A stretch of DNA of 11,199 nucleotides from contig JAAYYR010000026.1 in the NCBI GenBank assembly GCA_012515255.1, forward strand, positions 1 to 11,199. Reading direction: 5' to 3'. Shown here piece by piece: positions 1 through 6,556 of this stretch. Source of the DNA: Clostridia bacterium. Lineage in GTDB: Bacteria; Bacillota; Dehalobacteriia; UBA4068. The notes below the pieces were generated by a model. It worked only from the letters and a program-made list of their open reading frames with translations. It was not told where the DNA came from and searched no databases. Each line of letters starts with the position of its first letter. Position 1 is the first letter of the stretch. The position numbers were made by a program, and so were the translations under genes.

Positions 1-574
1 GCTCCGCGCTGTTGACCACGATGACAAAGGGCTTGTTCAATGATTGCAATTCCGTGATCACCCGTTCCGCAGCCGGGCGGTAGTTTTCCGCCGGGATATC
101 GCCGAAACTGCCGTCGGTCAGCACCACGATGCCGATGGTGCTATGCTCATTGATCACCTTGGCCGTGCCCATTTCCGCGGCCTGCTCGAAGCTCATCGGC
201 TCCTCCGACCAGGGGGTATCCACCATACGCGGTCCGTCTTCATCATCAAAGCCCATTGCCCCCGCCACCGGGTAGCCAACGCAGTCCACCAGGCGCACCC
301 GGATATCGATGCCGTCGTCCAGATGGATATTCACCGCCTCGGCGGGGATGAATTTCGGCTCGGCGGTCATCACCGTCCGGCCGGAACCGCTCTGCGGCAT
401 TTCATCCAAAGCCCGTTCGCGCTCATGGAGATCTTCGATATTGGGAAGGACCAATTCTTCCATGAAGCGCTTGATGAAGGTGGATTTGCCGGTTCTCACC
501 GGGCCGACCACGCCCAAATAGATGTCTCCCCCTGTTCGCTCGGAGACGTCTTTTAGCACATAGTAATTTTCCAC
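1..574 (-). CDS. spoIVA: Stage IV sporulation protein A (SpoIVA), 5' part, truncated by the window edge
   Basis: SpoIVA is the ATPase that polymerises on the mother-cell face of the forespore outer membrane and forms the basement layer on which the spore coat is built; it is also needed for cortex formation. About 191 residues of a protein usually near 490 are present, and the rest runs off the left edge. The N-terminus reads MENYYVLKDVSERTGGDIYL, closely matching the known family start. A Walker A loop GPVRTGKS lies at residues 24-31, followed by the TAEPKFIPAEAV and RLVDCVGYPV segments and the DGPRMVDTPW and EHSTIGIVVLTDG blocks typical of SpoIVA. The GTG start at 572-574 is chosen because the homologous N-terminus begins there and a GGGAGG ribosome binding site sits at 581-586. 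It is divergent from the GntR/ABC operon and has its own sigma-E-like promoter. Identification is from recognised family sequence. Confidence 0.96.
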   Translation of the reverse strand, partial: MENYYVLKDVSERTGGDIYLGVVGPVRTGKSTFIKRFMEELVLPNIEDLHERERALDEMPQSGSGRTVMTAEPKFIPAEAVNIHLDDGIDIRVRLVDCVGYPVAGAMGFDDEDGPRMVDTPWSEEPMSFEQAAEMGTAKVINEHSTIGIVVLTDGSFGDIPAENYRPAAERVITELQSLNKPFVIVVNSAE

Positions 575-629
575 TTTTTTCCCTCCCTTTTGATTATACG
601 GCGCTGCCCGAGGCTTCGCCTTTCCTTAC

Positions 630-658
630 TTAGTATGACGATTTTGCCCTAATTATGA
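630..658 (-). promoter_or_regulatory. Sigma-E-like promoter of spoIVA
   Basis: On the minus strand the -35-like element TCATAATT (651-658) is followed after 13 bases by CATACTAA (630-637). Against the Bacillus sigma-E consensus (KMATATTT, 13-15 bases, CATACAMT) this is 7 of 8 and 6 of 8 matches. Transcription would begin near 623, giving a leader of about 48 bases to the GTG start. The assignment rests on consensus similarity and on spoIVA being a mother-cell gene in known species. Confidence 0.62.
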
Positions 659-677
659 ATGCCCGCTAAAAAAATGA

Positions 678-706
678 TTGACAGGCAAGAACCTCTATGC
701 TATACT
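678..706 (+). promoter_or_regulatory. Sigma-A promoter of the GntR/ABC operon
   Basis: A perfect -35 TTGACA (678-683) is separated by 17 bases from TATACT (701-706), which is preceded by TG at 698-699, making an extended -10. Transcription would start near 712-714. This is the strongest housekeeping-type promoter in the window. It suggests the operon is held down by a repressor rather than by a weak promoter. Confidence 0.85.
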
Positions 707-713
707 TGCACCA

Positions 714-739
714 TGGTTAACCACCCGACTGACTAACCA
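714..739 (+). promoter_or_regulatory. Operator-like dyad at the start of the GntR/ABC transcript
   Basis: A perfect 10-base palindrome TGGTTAACCA occupies 714-723, and a further TAACCA copy lies at 734-739, so TGGTTA (714-719) and TAACCA (734-739) also form a wider inverted repeat. The dyad begins at the predicted transcription start of a GntR-led operon, the usual position for an autorepressor site. That the operon's own GntR protein binds here is inferred. Confidence 0.5.
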
Positions 740-761
740 ATTAGCAAGGGAGGCGCGGCGC

Positions 762-1139
762 TTGTTCATAAATTTTGAGGAAAACCGGCCCATCTTCCTG
801 CAGATCGCGGAAATGCTGGAGGATTCTATTTTAAGCGGCGCTTATGCCGAAGAAAGCCAGATCCCCTCTATCACCGATTTCGCCGTAGCCTGCAAAATCA
901 ATCCCGCCACGGCCTTAAAGGGTGTTAATTTATTGGTCGAGGACGGCTTGCTATACAAAAAAAGAGGGCTGGGCATGTTCGTCAGCGCGGGCGCGCGGCA
1001 AAAGATTATCAAACGCCGGATGGACGATTTTTATCTCAGCTATATCATGCCCCTGCTCGCCGAAGCCGAGCGGCTGGGCGTCGAACGCGGCCAAATACAA
1101 GAGATGATAGAAAGAGGGTATGCTGATCATGGCAATTGA
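762..1139 (+). CDS. GntR-family transcriptional regulator, YtrA subfamily
   Basis: This is a 125-residue DNA-binding regulator. An N-terminal winged helix-turn-helix (about residues 8-75) contains IPSITDFAVACKINPATALK as the helix-turn-helix and EDGLLYKKRGLGMFV as the wing. The short C-terminal helical tail (about 80-125), instead of a large FadR- or UTRA-type ligand domain, is characteristic of the YtrA subfamily, which typically represses a linked ABC transporter operon. The TTG start at 762 is chosen because an AAGGGAGG ribosome binding site lies at 746-752; an in-frame TTG at 678 is the promoter -35 box and cannot be the start. The 3' end overlaps the ABC ATPase gene by 11 bases, so translation is probably coupled. 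The inducer is unknown; relatives in other Firmicutes respond to cell-envelope stress or cell-wall-active antibiotics. Confidence 0.88.
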   Translation: MFINFEENRPIFLQIAEMLEDSILSGAYAEESQIPSITDFAVACKINPATALKGVNLLVEDGLLYKKRGLGMFVSAGARQKIIKRRMDDFYLSYIMPLLAEAERLGVERGQIQEMIERGYADHGN

Positions 1140-1992
1140 ACTATGCGGCGTGAGCAAAAGATTCAAAGAGACGCTCGCTTTGGATCAGGTGAACGTCAGC
1201 TTTGACGAAGCCAAAATCTACGGCCTGCTGGGCAATAACGGGGCGGGCAAAACCACGCTGATGAATATCGTCGCCAACAGGCTTTATGCCGATCAAGGCC
1301 AGGTGCTGATCGACGGCGAACCCGTGGCCGATCTTGACCGGGCTTTAAGCAAGGTCTATCTGCTCGGCGAAAAAAACCTCTATGGCGAGGATATGCGGGT
1401 CAAAAAAGCCCTGGCGGCCGCGGCCCATTTTTACCCGGACTTTGAGCTGAAGCGGGCTTTAGCCATGGCCAAACAATTCGGCCTCAATATCCGTAAAAAA
1501 ATCGGCTCCCTATCCACGGGTTATGCCTCGATCTTTAAGCTTATTATCGCCTTAAACGTTAATACGCCCTATTTGCTGCTTGACGAACCGGTACTAGGGC
1601 TTGACGCGCAGCACCGCGATTCTTTTTATAAGCTGCTGCTGCAAAAATACGCGGAGCGTCCCTGCACTATTGTCATTTCTACCCATCTCATCGCCGAGGT
1701 AGCCAATCTGATCGAGCATACGGTGATTATCCGCGACGGCCGTATCCTCGAGAACCGTCCCACAGAAGAACTGCTCGCTGTAGGCTATACCATCAGCGGC
1801 CCGGCCGCGGCGGTAGACGACTATATCGCGGGCAAGTCGCTGCTCTCGCAAAGCGCGCTCGGCGGCCTCAAAACCGCCTGCCTGACCGGACGGCCGCAGA
1901 CGCCGCTGCCGGATTCACTGGAGCTGGGCAAACTTAACCTGCAGGATTATTTCATTCAGCTAATGAACAGGGAGGAGCATGATAATGGCTAA
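1129..1992 (+). CDS. ABC transporter ATP-binding protein (YtrB/BcrA-like)
   Basis: This is the 287-residue nucleotide-binding subunit of an ABC-2-type exporter. Visible motifs are Walker A GNNGAGKTT (about 35-43), the signature LSTGY (128-132), Walker B YLLLDE (148-153), D-loop GLD, and the switch histidine in ISTH (186). The signature departs from the usual LSGGQ, and a glutamate (GEKNLYGEDM, residue 81) sits where the Q-loop glutamine is normally found. The AHFYPDF segment is common in ATPases linked to YtrA-type regulators. ATG 1129 is preferred over ATG 1120 because the AGAGGG at 1113-1118 is 10 bases from the former and only 1 from the latter. The gene overlaps the regulator upstream and the permease downstream. 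About 90 residues after the core domain resemble the accessory tail seen in this group. Substrate unknown. Confidence 0.9.
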   Translation: MAIELCGVSKRFKETLALDQVNVSFDEAKIYGLLGNNGAGKTTLMNIVANRLYADQGQVLIDGEPVADLDRALSKVYLLGEKNLYGEDMRVKKALAAAAHFYPDFELKRALAMAKQFGLNIRKKIGSLSTGYASIFKLIIALNVNTPYLLLDEPVLGLDAQHRDSFYKLLLQKYAERPCTIVISTHLIAEVANLIEHTVIIRDGRILENRPTEELLAVGYTISGPAAAVDDYIAGKSLLSQSALGGLKTACLTGRPQTPLPDSLELGKLNLQDYFIQLMNREEHDNG

Positions 1993-2746
1993 ACTGCGAC
2001 TGAAAACCGCCTTTCAATATTGTTTGCGCGACGGGCTGACGACCATCGCCATATTCTTTGGCATTATGGTCGCCGTCCATGCCGCGCTGGCCATTGCCAT
2101 CCTCATCTTCGCCCGGCCGGGCAGCACCATGGGTAATATTTCACTATATGAATCGGCGGCCATGATCACTTTGTTCGTCACCGGCATTGTCGCGGTGCGG
2201 GAAAATCTACGGCTGCTGATCCAGCATGGCATCGGCCGCCGTACCGCTTTTATCAGCCAGATCGGCGTGGCCGCAACGCTTTCCCTGATCGCCGCCTTAG
2301 CCGGAGGAGTATTGATCGGCGTCAGCCAGACCTTGCTGTCCGGATCCCTGCAGATCCAATACCTCTCATTCTATCAAATGACTTTTAATAGCGGTCAAAT
2401 CGCCGCCGGTTGGGGCGCGCATCTGATCGCGGCAGCGCTTGGCTTTGCCGTTTATTTTACCGGCTACCTGCTGGGCATGTTGGTATCCTTGATTTTCTAC
2501 CGCCTGCCCAAACCGTGGAAAGTCGTCGTGGCAGCAGGCGTGCCGGTCTTTTTCGTCCTCATCGTCCCCCTGAGCGTCGCTACCAGCGCCGGCAAGGCCA
2601 TTTTCTCCTGGCTCGCCGAACCGCTGGCCCGGCTCATTGATTTCGCTTTCCGGGCCCCCGGCAATTATCTTGGCGTTAGCCTGCTTTTCGCTATCCTAGT
2701 CGCCTGCTTTTGCTTCCTGCTGATGCGGCGCGCTCCCATCCGCTAA
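1985..2746 (+). CDS. ABC-2-type transporter permease, six membrane segments
   Basis: This 253-residue, very hydrophobic protein has about six predicted membrane helices (roughly residues 18-42, 58-78, 90-115, 143-172, 179-198 and 229-246) with basic loops such as RENLRLLIQHGIGRR, matching the ABC-2 permease layout. It is the natural membrane partner of the ATPase, whose stop codon it overlaps. ATG 1985 lies 9 bases after GGAGG (1971-1975); the upstream in-frame ATG at 1979 is only 3 bases from it and is less likely. It ends the operon, followed by a terminator. As a half-size permease it probably works as a homodimer. The exported substrate cannot be deduced. Confidence 0.84.
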   Translation: MAKLRLKTAFQYCLRDGLTTIAIFFGIMVAVHAALAIAILIFARPGSTMGNISLYESAAMITLFVTGIVAVRENLRLLIQHGIGRRTAFISQIGVAATLSLIAALAGGVLIGVSQTLLSGSLQIQYLSFYQMTFNSGQIAAGWGAHLIAAALGFAVYFTGYLLGMLVSLIFYRLPKPWKVVVAAGVPVFFVLIVPLSVATSAGKAIFSWLAEPLARLIDFAFRAPGNYLGVSLLFAILVACFCFLLMRRAPIR

Positions 2747-2773
2747 TGCCGCGGCAGCCCGTCCGATAATCGC

Positions 2774-2802
2774 AACCCCGCCTGGCAGGCGGGGTTTTGT
2801 TT
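2774..2802 (+). terminator. Intrinsic terminator of the GntR/ABC operon
   Basis: A 9-base-pair stem AACCCCGCC/GGCGGGGTT (2774-2782 with 2788-2796), loop TGGCA, is followed by TTTTGTTT. It lies about 27 bases after the permease stop. Confidence 0.9.
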
Positions 2803-2890
2803 GCGCTTCAATACCGCTGATAAGGGCAAAGCCCCAAGCGCATAAACACCCTGCCCCGCCCGTCCAAGTATGATTATTTCTCCCAAAAAC

Positions 2891-2916
2891 AAAGAACCGG
2901 CCATTGCCGGTTCTTT
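2891..2916 (-). terminator. Intrinsic terminator of the carrier/repeat-protein operon
   Basis: A perfect 11-base-pair stem AAAGAACCGGC/GCCGGTTCTTT with a 4-base loop lies 35 bases past the stop of the minus-strand gene. Read on the minus strand it is followed by a T-rich run (TTTGTTTTTG). It can also act on the plus strand as a backup between these convergent operons. Confidence 0.85.
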
Positions 2917-2950
2917 GTCAAGTAATTTATCTTGACAGAGCAAATCCTGC

Positions 2951-3535
2951 TCATTCTCCTTCGCAAGTCACTGAAATATTCCCGCTGCTACTGGTAAGCG
3001 TCACTATCCGGCTGCCGGAATCACAGCCCTCGGGCAGGCTGAGCATACCGCTTGCTGAATCAATCAGCAGCGTATAATCGGCGGCGCAGCCCGGCAGCGT
3101 CACGGAAATATCGCCGCTTGTGGTGCCAAGCGCCAGGCCGCCCCGGTATTCACGCGGCAGATAAATCACCAGGCGGCTATCGCCGCTGCGCATGGGCAGG
3201 CCGTATTTGAAATAGTGATCGCCGGGGATAAAGCGGCAGCCGATGCTTTGCCCATCCGCGCTGAGCGCATAATGCTCAAAGTTATTTTCCAGATATTCGA
3301 TCCGCAGTTGATTGTCGCGCGCGGGGAGCAGCACAATATCATTATAAATATCCTCGACGCTTAACAGCTCCACGCCGCTCATATCGGCGCGATATTCACG
3401 GGATATAAGATCCGGCAGGGTAATCAGCCAAGAGGAATCAACCCGCCGCAGCGTCAGCCAAAAAAGGCCCACCGCCGCCACCGCGATCAGGGCAATCAAA
3501 AAGACAATCGTTTTGACCCTGCTGCTTTGCTCCAT
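2951..3535 (-). CDS. Membrane-anchored protein with SGDI/SGNI repeats (DUF4097-like, function unknown)
   Basis: I do not recognise a specific function. The 194-residue product has a basic N-terminus, one membrane helix (about residues 8-28, TIVFLIALIAVAAVGLFWL) and an outward-facing domain. The last third carries repeats of the type TTSGDISVTLPG, DSASGMLSLPEG and TSSSGNISVTCEG. Such SGxI/SGxL turns occur in DUF4097 'putative adhesin' proteins, which form a stacked beta structure. The central part (residues about 60-130) has no motif I know. ATG 3535 is chosen: it starts 8 bases after the carrier gene stops and has AGGG upstream, while the in-frame TTG at 3556 lies inside the carrier gene without a ribosome binding site. 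It is probably co-transcribed with the carrier, but a functional link is only inferred. Confidence 0.7.
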   Translation of the reverse strand: MEQSSRVKTIVFLIALIAVAAVGLFWLTLRRVDSSWLITLPDLISREYRADMSGVELLSVEDIYNDIVLLPARDNQLRIEYLENNFEHYALSADGQSIGCRFIPGDHYFKYGLPMRSGDSRLVIYLPREYRGGLALGTTSGDISVTLPGCAADYTLLIDSASGMLSLPEGCDSGSRIVTLTSSSGNISVTCEGE

Positions 3536-3543
3536 TTTTAACC

Positions 3544-4800
3544 CTAATAGATCCAATTATAGAAATCGGCGAAGCCGAGGGCGGAAACAAAAAGCACCGC
3601 GAAAATGCTAGTAAGAAAAAGCCGGATAAAATAACGATTTTTTTGCTCAATATTGGGCTTAAACAGGGTAACATAAGAGGCAAGGGCCAGCGCGCCGCCT
3701 GTGGAGCCGGGAGAAATACCTGCCATCTGCGAGCCGACGCTCAAAGCGGAGATCAGCGACAGCGGCGTCACGTCGGGGAGATGGGTGATAATGCCCGGCA
3801 CCGTGGGAATAAGCGTTGGTATCACCACGCCGGAGGTGGACGAGAACCAGCCCATGATACCGGCGCCAAAGCACATCAAGGGCGGCGCGGTATAAGTGTT
3901 CATCAGCGAGGCCAGCGCGGCGGACAATTGGTTGATGCCGCCGAGCGTGATAATCACATTCATCAGCACGCCGACGCCGCAGACCATGATCAGCGTGCTC
4001 CAACTGATATTGGCAAAAATCCTGCGTTCATCGCAGACGCCAATCAGATTAAGGATACCGGCGATGAGGAAGGACGCCAGGCCGACATTGACCTTAAGAA
4101 AAATGACCATGATCATCATGGCGCCGATACCGGCGACGGTGATCCATTGATTACGGTTCAACGGCTCAACCTGTTTCAGCACAGCATGCATATTTTCCGA
4201 TTTCAGCTTAAAAATGCCGGCGGCGAAATAATAAACGGCGCCAAAGATAAAGGCCGCTGCCATCATGGTCAGCATATAAGGGATGCCAAAGCCGCTATAG
4301 CCCTGCCTGGCGGCAATCTCCAAAGCAATGATGCCTGTGGGGGCGATCGGCGACATGCCGCCGGCCGCCGCGCCCATGAAGCTGCAAACAGTAAAGGGCA
4401 ATGGGTCGATATCCAGCTCTTTGGCGAGCGTGGTAGACAGCATGGCGCAAAGAGCGAGCGCCGGTATAGTGCCGGGGCCGGCCATGGAGATGATGGTGCC
4501 GAGCACAACAAGCACCAGGGGAATAATATTGACGCGGTTCCCCGCCAAGGTAATCGTCTTGCGTGCCAGCAATTCCAGGGTTCTATTATTAACGGCGATA
4601 GTGAAAAGATAGGAAACGCCCAGCAGGATAAGAAACAGATTGGAATTAAAGCCGCTGATGATGACGCTGTCCTCAATATGCCCCAGCCGACCTAAGATCA
4701 AAGCCACAGCGATAGCAAGCAGTCCGATATTGCGTTTCAACACAAAACCAAGCACAATGCAGCCCAAGAGAAATAATAAAGAAATGATCGAGAGATCCAT
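3544..4800 (-). CDS. MatC-like dicarboxylate/malonate carrier (ion transporter superfamily)
   Basis: This 418-residue integral membrane protein has about 10-12 helices. The N-terminal half matches the MatC N-terminal family pattern: SNLFLILLGVSYLFTIAVNN (residues 53-72), then MAGPGTIPALAL (106-117) and GGMSPIAPTGIIALE (147-161). The C-terminal half has the symmetrical GWFSSTSGVVIPTLIPTVPG and SPGSTGGALALAS segments expected of the paired substrate-binding hairpins of this superfamily. MatC proteins import malonate and related C3-C4 dicarboxylates, probably with cations. The ATG at 4800 is preceded by AAGGGG. It is the first gene of a two-gene unit and is divergent from argG. I see no clear promoter in the 372-base gap. 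No malonate decarboxylase or synthetase genes lie nearby, so the true substrate (malonate, malate, succinate, tricarboxylate) is open. Confidence 0.75.
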   Translation of the reverse strand: MDLSIISLLFLLGCIVLGFVLKRNIGLLAIAVALILGRLGHIEDSVIISGFNSNLFLILLGVSYLFTIAVNNRTLELLARKTITLAGNRVNIIPLVLVVLGTIISMAGPGTIPALALCAMLSTTLAKELDIDPLPFTVCSFMGAAAGGMSPIAPTGIIALEIAARQGYSGFGIPYMLTMMAAAFIFGAVYYFAAGIFKLKSENMHAVLKQVEPLNRNQWITVAGIGAMMIMVIFLKVNVGLASFLIAGILNLIGVCDERRIFANISWSTLIMVCGVGVLMNVIITLGGINQLSAALASLMNTYTAPPLMCFGAGIMGWFSSTSGVVIPTLIPTVPGIITHLPDVTPLSLISALSVGSQMAGISPGSTGGALALASYVTLFKPNIEQKNRYFIRLFLTSIFAVLFVSALGFADFYNWIY

Positions 4801-5062
4801 GCATCCGCCCCTTTAGCAATTTGGCCGGCCATAGGCCGCAAGCAAGTACCAGGCATGAATAAACGGCGCGAAGAACTCCCCGCCGCCGGTTGACCTTTGG
4901 CAGTAGTTTTCGTGCAATGACGGATAAAATCCTCTAATCAGGCGCATTTCCGGGTAAAATATTGCGCGTGTGAAAGAAAAACCCTTGTCTGCCCTGCTTG
5001 GAGCAGCGAAGCGGCCGGCGAAAAATCAGCTGCGGCGGAATAATCTGAAAATGGCTCAGGCT

Positions 5063-5080
5063 ATTGAATATTTGTTCAAC
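5063..5080 (+). promoter_or_regulatory. ARG box (ArgR/AhrC operator candidate)
   Basis: ATTGAATATTTGTTCAAC at 5063-5080 fits the ArgR operator pattern (TGAAT, four A/T, ATTCA half-sites) with the inverted arms TTGAA/TTCAA, differing at about two positions. It covers the argG -35 element and part of the spacer, a position where ArgR would block RNA polymerase when arginine is plentiful. A weaker AT-rich dyad (ATTAA 5094-5098, TTAAT 5106-5110) just downstream might be a second half of a paired site. ArgR binding is inferred; no argR gene is in the window. Confidence 0.72.
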
Positions 5081-5092
5081 ATGGTGTATAAT
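5064..5092 (+). promoter_or_regulatory. Sigma-A promoter of argG
   Basis: The -35 TTGAAT (5064-5069), a 17-base spacer and a perfect -10 TATAAT (5087-5092) lie about 80 bases before the argG start. The -35 is embedded in the ARG box. Confidence 0.82.
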
Positions 5093-5172
5093 TATTAAAC
5101 AAAAGTTAATTACTGGTATTTTGTATTATTTCTGTGGTTGCGAAGAATGAGTCAAACAAGGAGGTAAAGACC

Positions 5173-6390
5173 ATGAGAGGTAATTTCAAAAAAGTGGCCC
5201 TCGCTTATAGCGGCGGCCTCGACACATCCATCATCATACCTTGGCTCAAGGAAAACTATAACTGCGAAATCGTCGCTGTGTGCGGCAATGTGGGACAGGG
5301 CGATGATGCGGAGGCTATCAAAGCCAAAGCAATCAAATCCGGCGCCTCCAAGTGCTATGTGGGCGACCTGAGCGCCGAATTTGTCAAGGACTATATCTTC
5401 CCCACCGTAAAAGCCGGCGCGGTTTATGAAAAAAAATACCTGCTCGGCACTTCCATGGCGCGGCCGCTGATCGCCAAATACCTGGTAGAGATCGCCAAGC
5501 AGGAAAAATGCGACGCCATCTGCCACGGTTGCACCGGCAAGGGCAATGATCAGGTGCGATTTGAGCTGACGATCAAGGCTCTGGCCCCCGAGCTGCCGAT
5601 CATCGCGCCCTGGCGGGAATGGGATATCACCAGCCGCGAAGAGGAAATCGATTATGCCGAGGCGCATGGCATTCCCGTGCCTATGACCAGGAAAACCTCT
5701 TACAGCCGTGATAAAAATATCTGGCATCTGTCTCATGAAGGCTTGGATCTGGAAAATCCCTGGAATGAATATCAAAAAGATTTATTGCAGATCTGCGTTC
5801 ACCCGGAAGACGCGCCCGATCAGCCGCAGTATGTGGAAATCGAATTCGCCAAAGGCGAGCCGGTAGCGGTAGACGGCGTCAAATGCGATCCGGTCGCTCT
5901 GCTGACGAAGCTCAATGAGCTGGGCGCGGCTCATGGCGTCGGCATCGCCAGCCTCGTGGAGAACCGCCTGGTGGGCATGAAAAGCCGCGGCGTCTATGAA
6001 ACCCCCGGCGGCACTATACTCATGGAAGCGCATCAAGCTTTGGAGAGCATCACTGTTGATCGCGAGACCAGCCACTATAAGGAATTGATCGCCTCGCGCT
6101 ACGCCGAGCTTGTGTATTATGGCCAATGGTTCCTGCCGCTGCGCCGCGCGCTGGACGCTTTCGTCAATGTCACTCAGGAATATGTCAGCGGCAAGGTGCG
6201 CGTCAAGCTTTATAAAGGCAGCTGCGGCGCTGTCGGCATCAGCAGCCCCCATAGCCTTTATAATGAGGAGCTGGCCACCTTCAGCAAAGATGAAATTTAC
6301 AAGCAAAGCGATGCCGAGGGCTTTATCAATCTTTTCGGCCTACCCATCAAAGTACTGGCTTTGGCCAAGCGTATCGACGCGGATCAATAA
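5173..6390 (+). CDS. argG: Argininosuccinate synthase (ArgG)
   Basis: ArgG joins citrulline and aspartate using ATP, giving argininosuccinate, AMP and pyrophosphate: the seventh step of arginine synthesis, in the cytoplasm. The 405-residue length is normal. The N-type ATP-pyrophosphatase loop AYSGGLDTS is at residues 11-19, and the substrate-binding HGCTGKGNDQVRFE block at about 118-131. Other family signatures are APWREW, RKTSYSRDKNIWHLSHEG and the C-terminal VRVKLYKG. ATG 5173 follows a full AAGGAGGT ribosome binding site (5158-5165) with 7 bases spacing; the earlier in-frame GTG at 5134 would add an unconserved extension and has no such site. A strong terminator follows, so argG is transcribed alone rather than with argH, its usual partner. 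Control by arginine through ArgR is likely from the ARG box. Confidence 0.98.
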   Translation: MRGNFKKVALAYSGGLDTSIIIPWLKENYNCEIVAVCGNVGQGDDAEAIKAKAIKSGASKCYVGDLSAEFVKDYIFPTVKAGAVYEKKYLLGTSMARPLIAKYLVEIAKQEKCDAICHGCTGKGNDQVRFELTIKALAPELPIIAPWREWDITSREEEIDYAEAHGIPVPMTRKTSYSRDKNIWHLSHEGLDLENPWNEYQKDLLQICVHPEDAPDQPQYVEIEFAKGEPVAVDGVKCDPVALLTKLNELGAAHGVGIASLVENRLVGMKSRGVYETPGGTILMEAHQALESITVDRETSHYKELIASRYAELVYYGQWFLPLRRALDAFVNVTQEYVSGKVRVKLYKGSCGAVGISSPHSLYNEELATFSKDEIYKQSDAEGFINLFGLPIKVLALAKRIDADQ

Positions 6391-6418
6391 GCGCCCCGCC
6401 GCCAGCTTTACCATACAC

Positions 6419-6452
6419 AATAACGCCGCCCTTCCCGGGCGGCGTTATTTTT
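6419..6452 (+). terminator. Intrinsic terminator of argG
   Basis: A 13-base-pair stem AATAACGCCGCCC/GGGCGGCGTTATT (6419-6431 with 6437-6449), loop TTCCC, runs into TTATTTTTG. It may also stop minus-strand transcripts from the convergent radical SAM gene, for which no better terminator is seen. Confidence 0.92.
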
Positions 6453-6556
6453 GCTCCTGAAAAAGCCGTAGTCAGCAGCGACTCTAGCAAAGCCATATCC
6501 ATAATGCAAACTTGATCCGCGCGCAGGTATCCCCAGGCCTGTTTAGCGCCGCCACA

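Larger units (their letters stand above)
4801..5172. other. Divergent intergenic region between the MatC-like gene and argG
   Basis: These 372 bases hold no convincing gene. The right third contains the argG promoter and ARG box. The left two thirds (4801-5050) contain GC-rich short dyads such as GGCCGGCC near 4822 and GGATAAAATCC near 4922, but nothing I can name; a promoter for the minus-strand carrier must be here but is not obvious. No T-box motif is visible. Confidence 0.6.

Noticed and set aside
44..556. 170-codon plus-strand open frame
   Set aside because: It lies entirely opposite spoIVA, which is securely identified; the His/Arg/Gly/Ala-rich composition is typical of an antisense shadow.
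678..761. N-terminal extension of the GntR gene starting from an in-frame TTG at 678
   Set aside because: That TTG is the first three bases of the -35 box TTGACA, upstream of the transcription start; the extension does not resemble GntR proteins, whereas TTG 762 has a good ribosome binding site.
3643..4695. 350-codon plus-strand open frame opposite the MatC-like gene
   Set aside because: Despite its length it is rich in Gly, His, Gln and Asn, has no recognisable domain, and covers a well-supported carrier gene; it is a shadow caused by codon bias.
4801..5172. T-box or other riboswitch leader for argG
   Set aside because: No T-box sequence or specifier-stem architecture is visible, and no terminator hairpin lies between the promoter and the start; the ARG box explains regulation.
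5152..6306. Two minus-strand open frames opposite argG (207 and 174 codons)
   Set aside because: Both lie inside a complete, recognised argG; no ribosome binding sites or domains support them.
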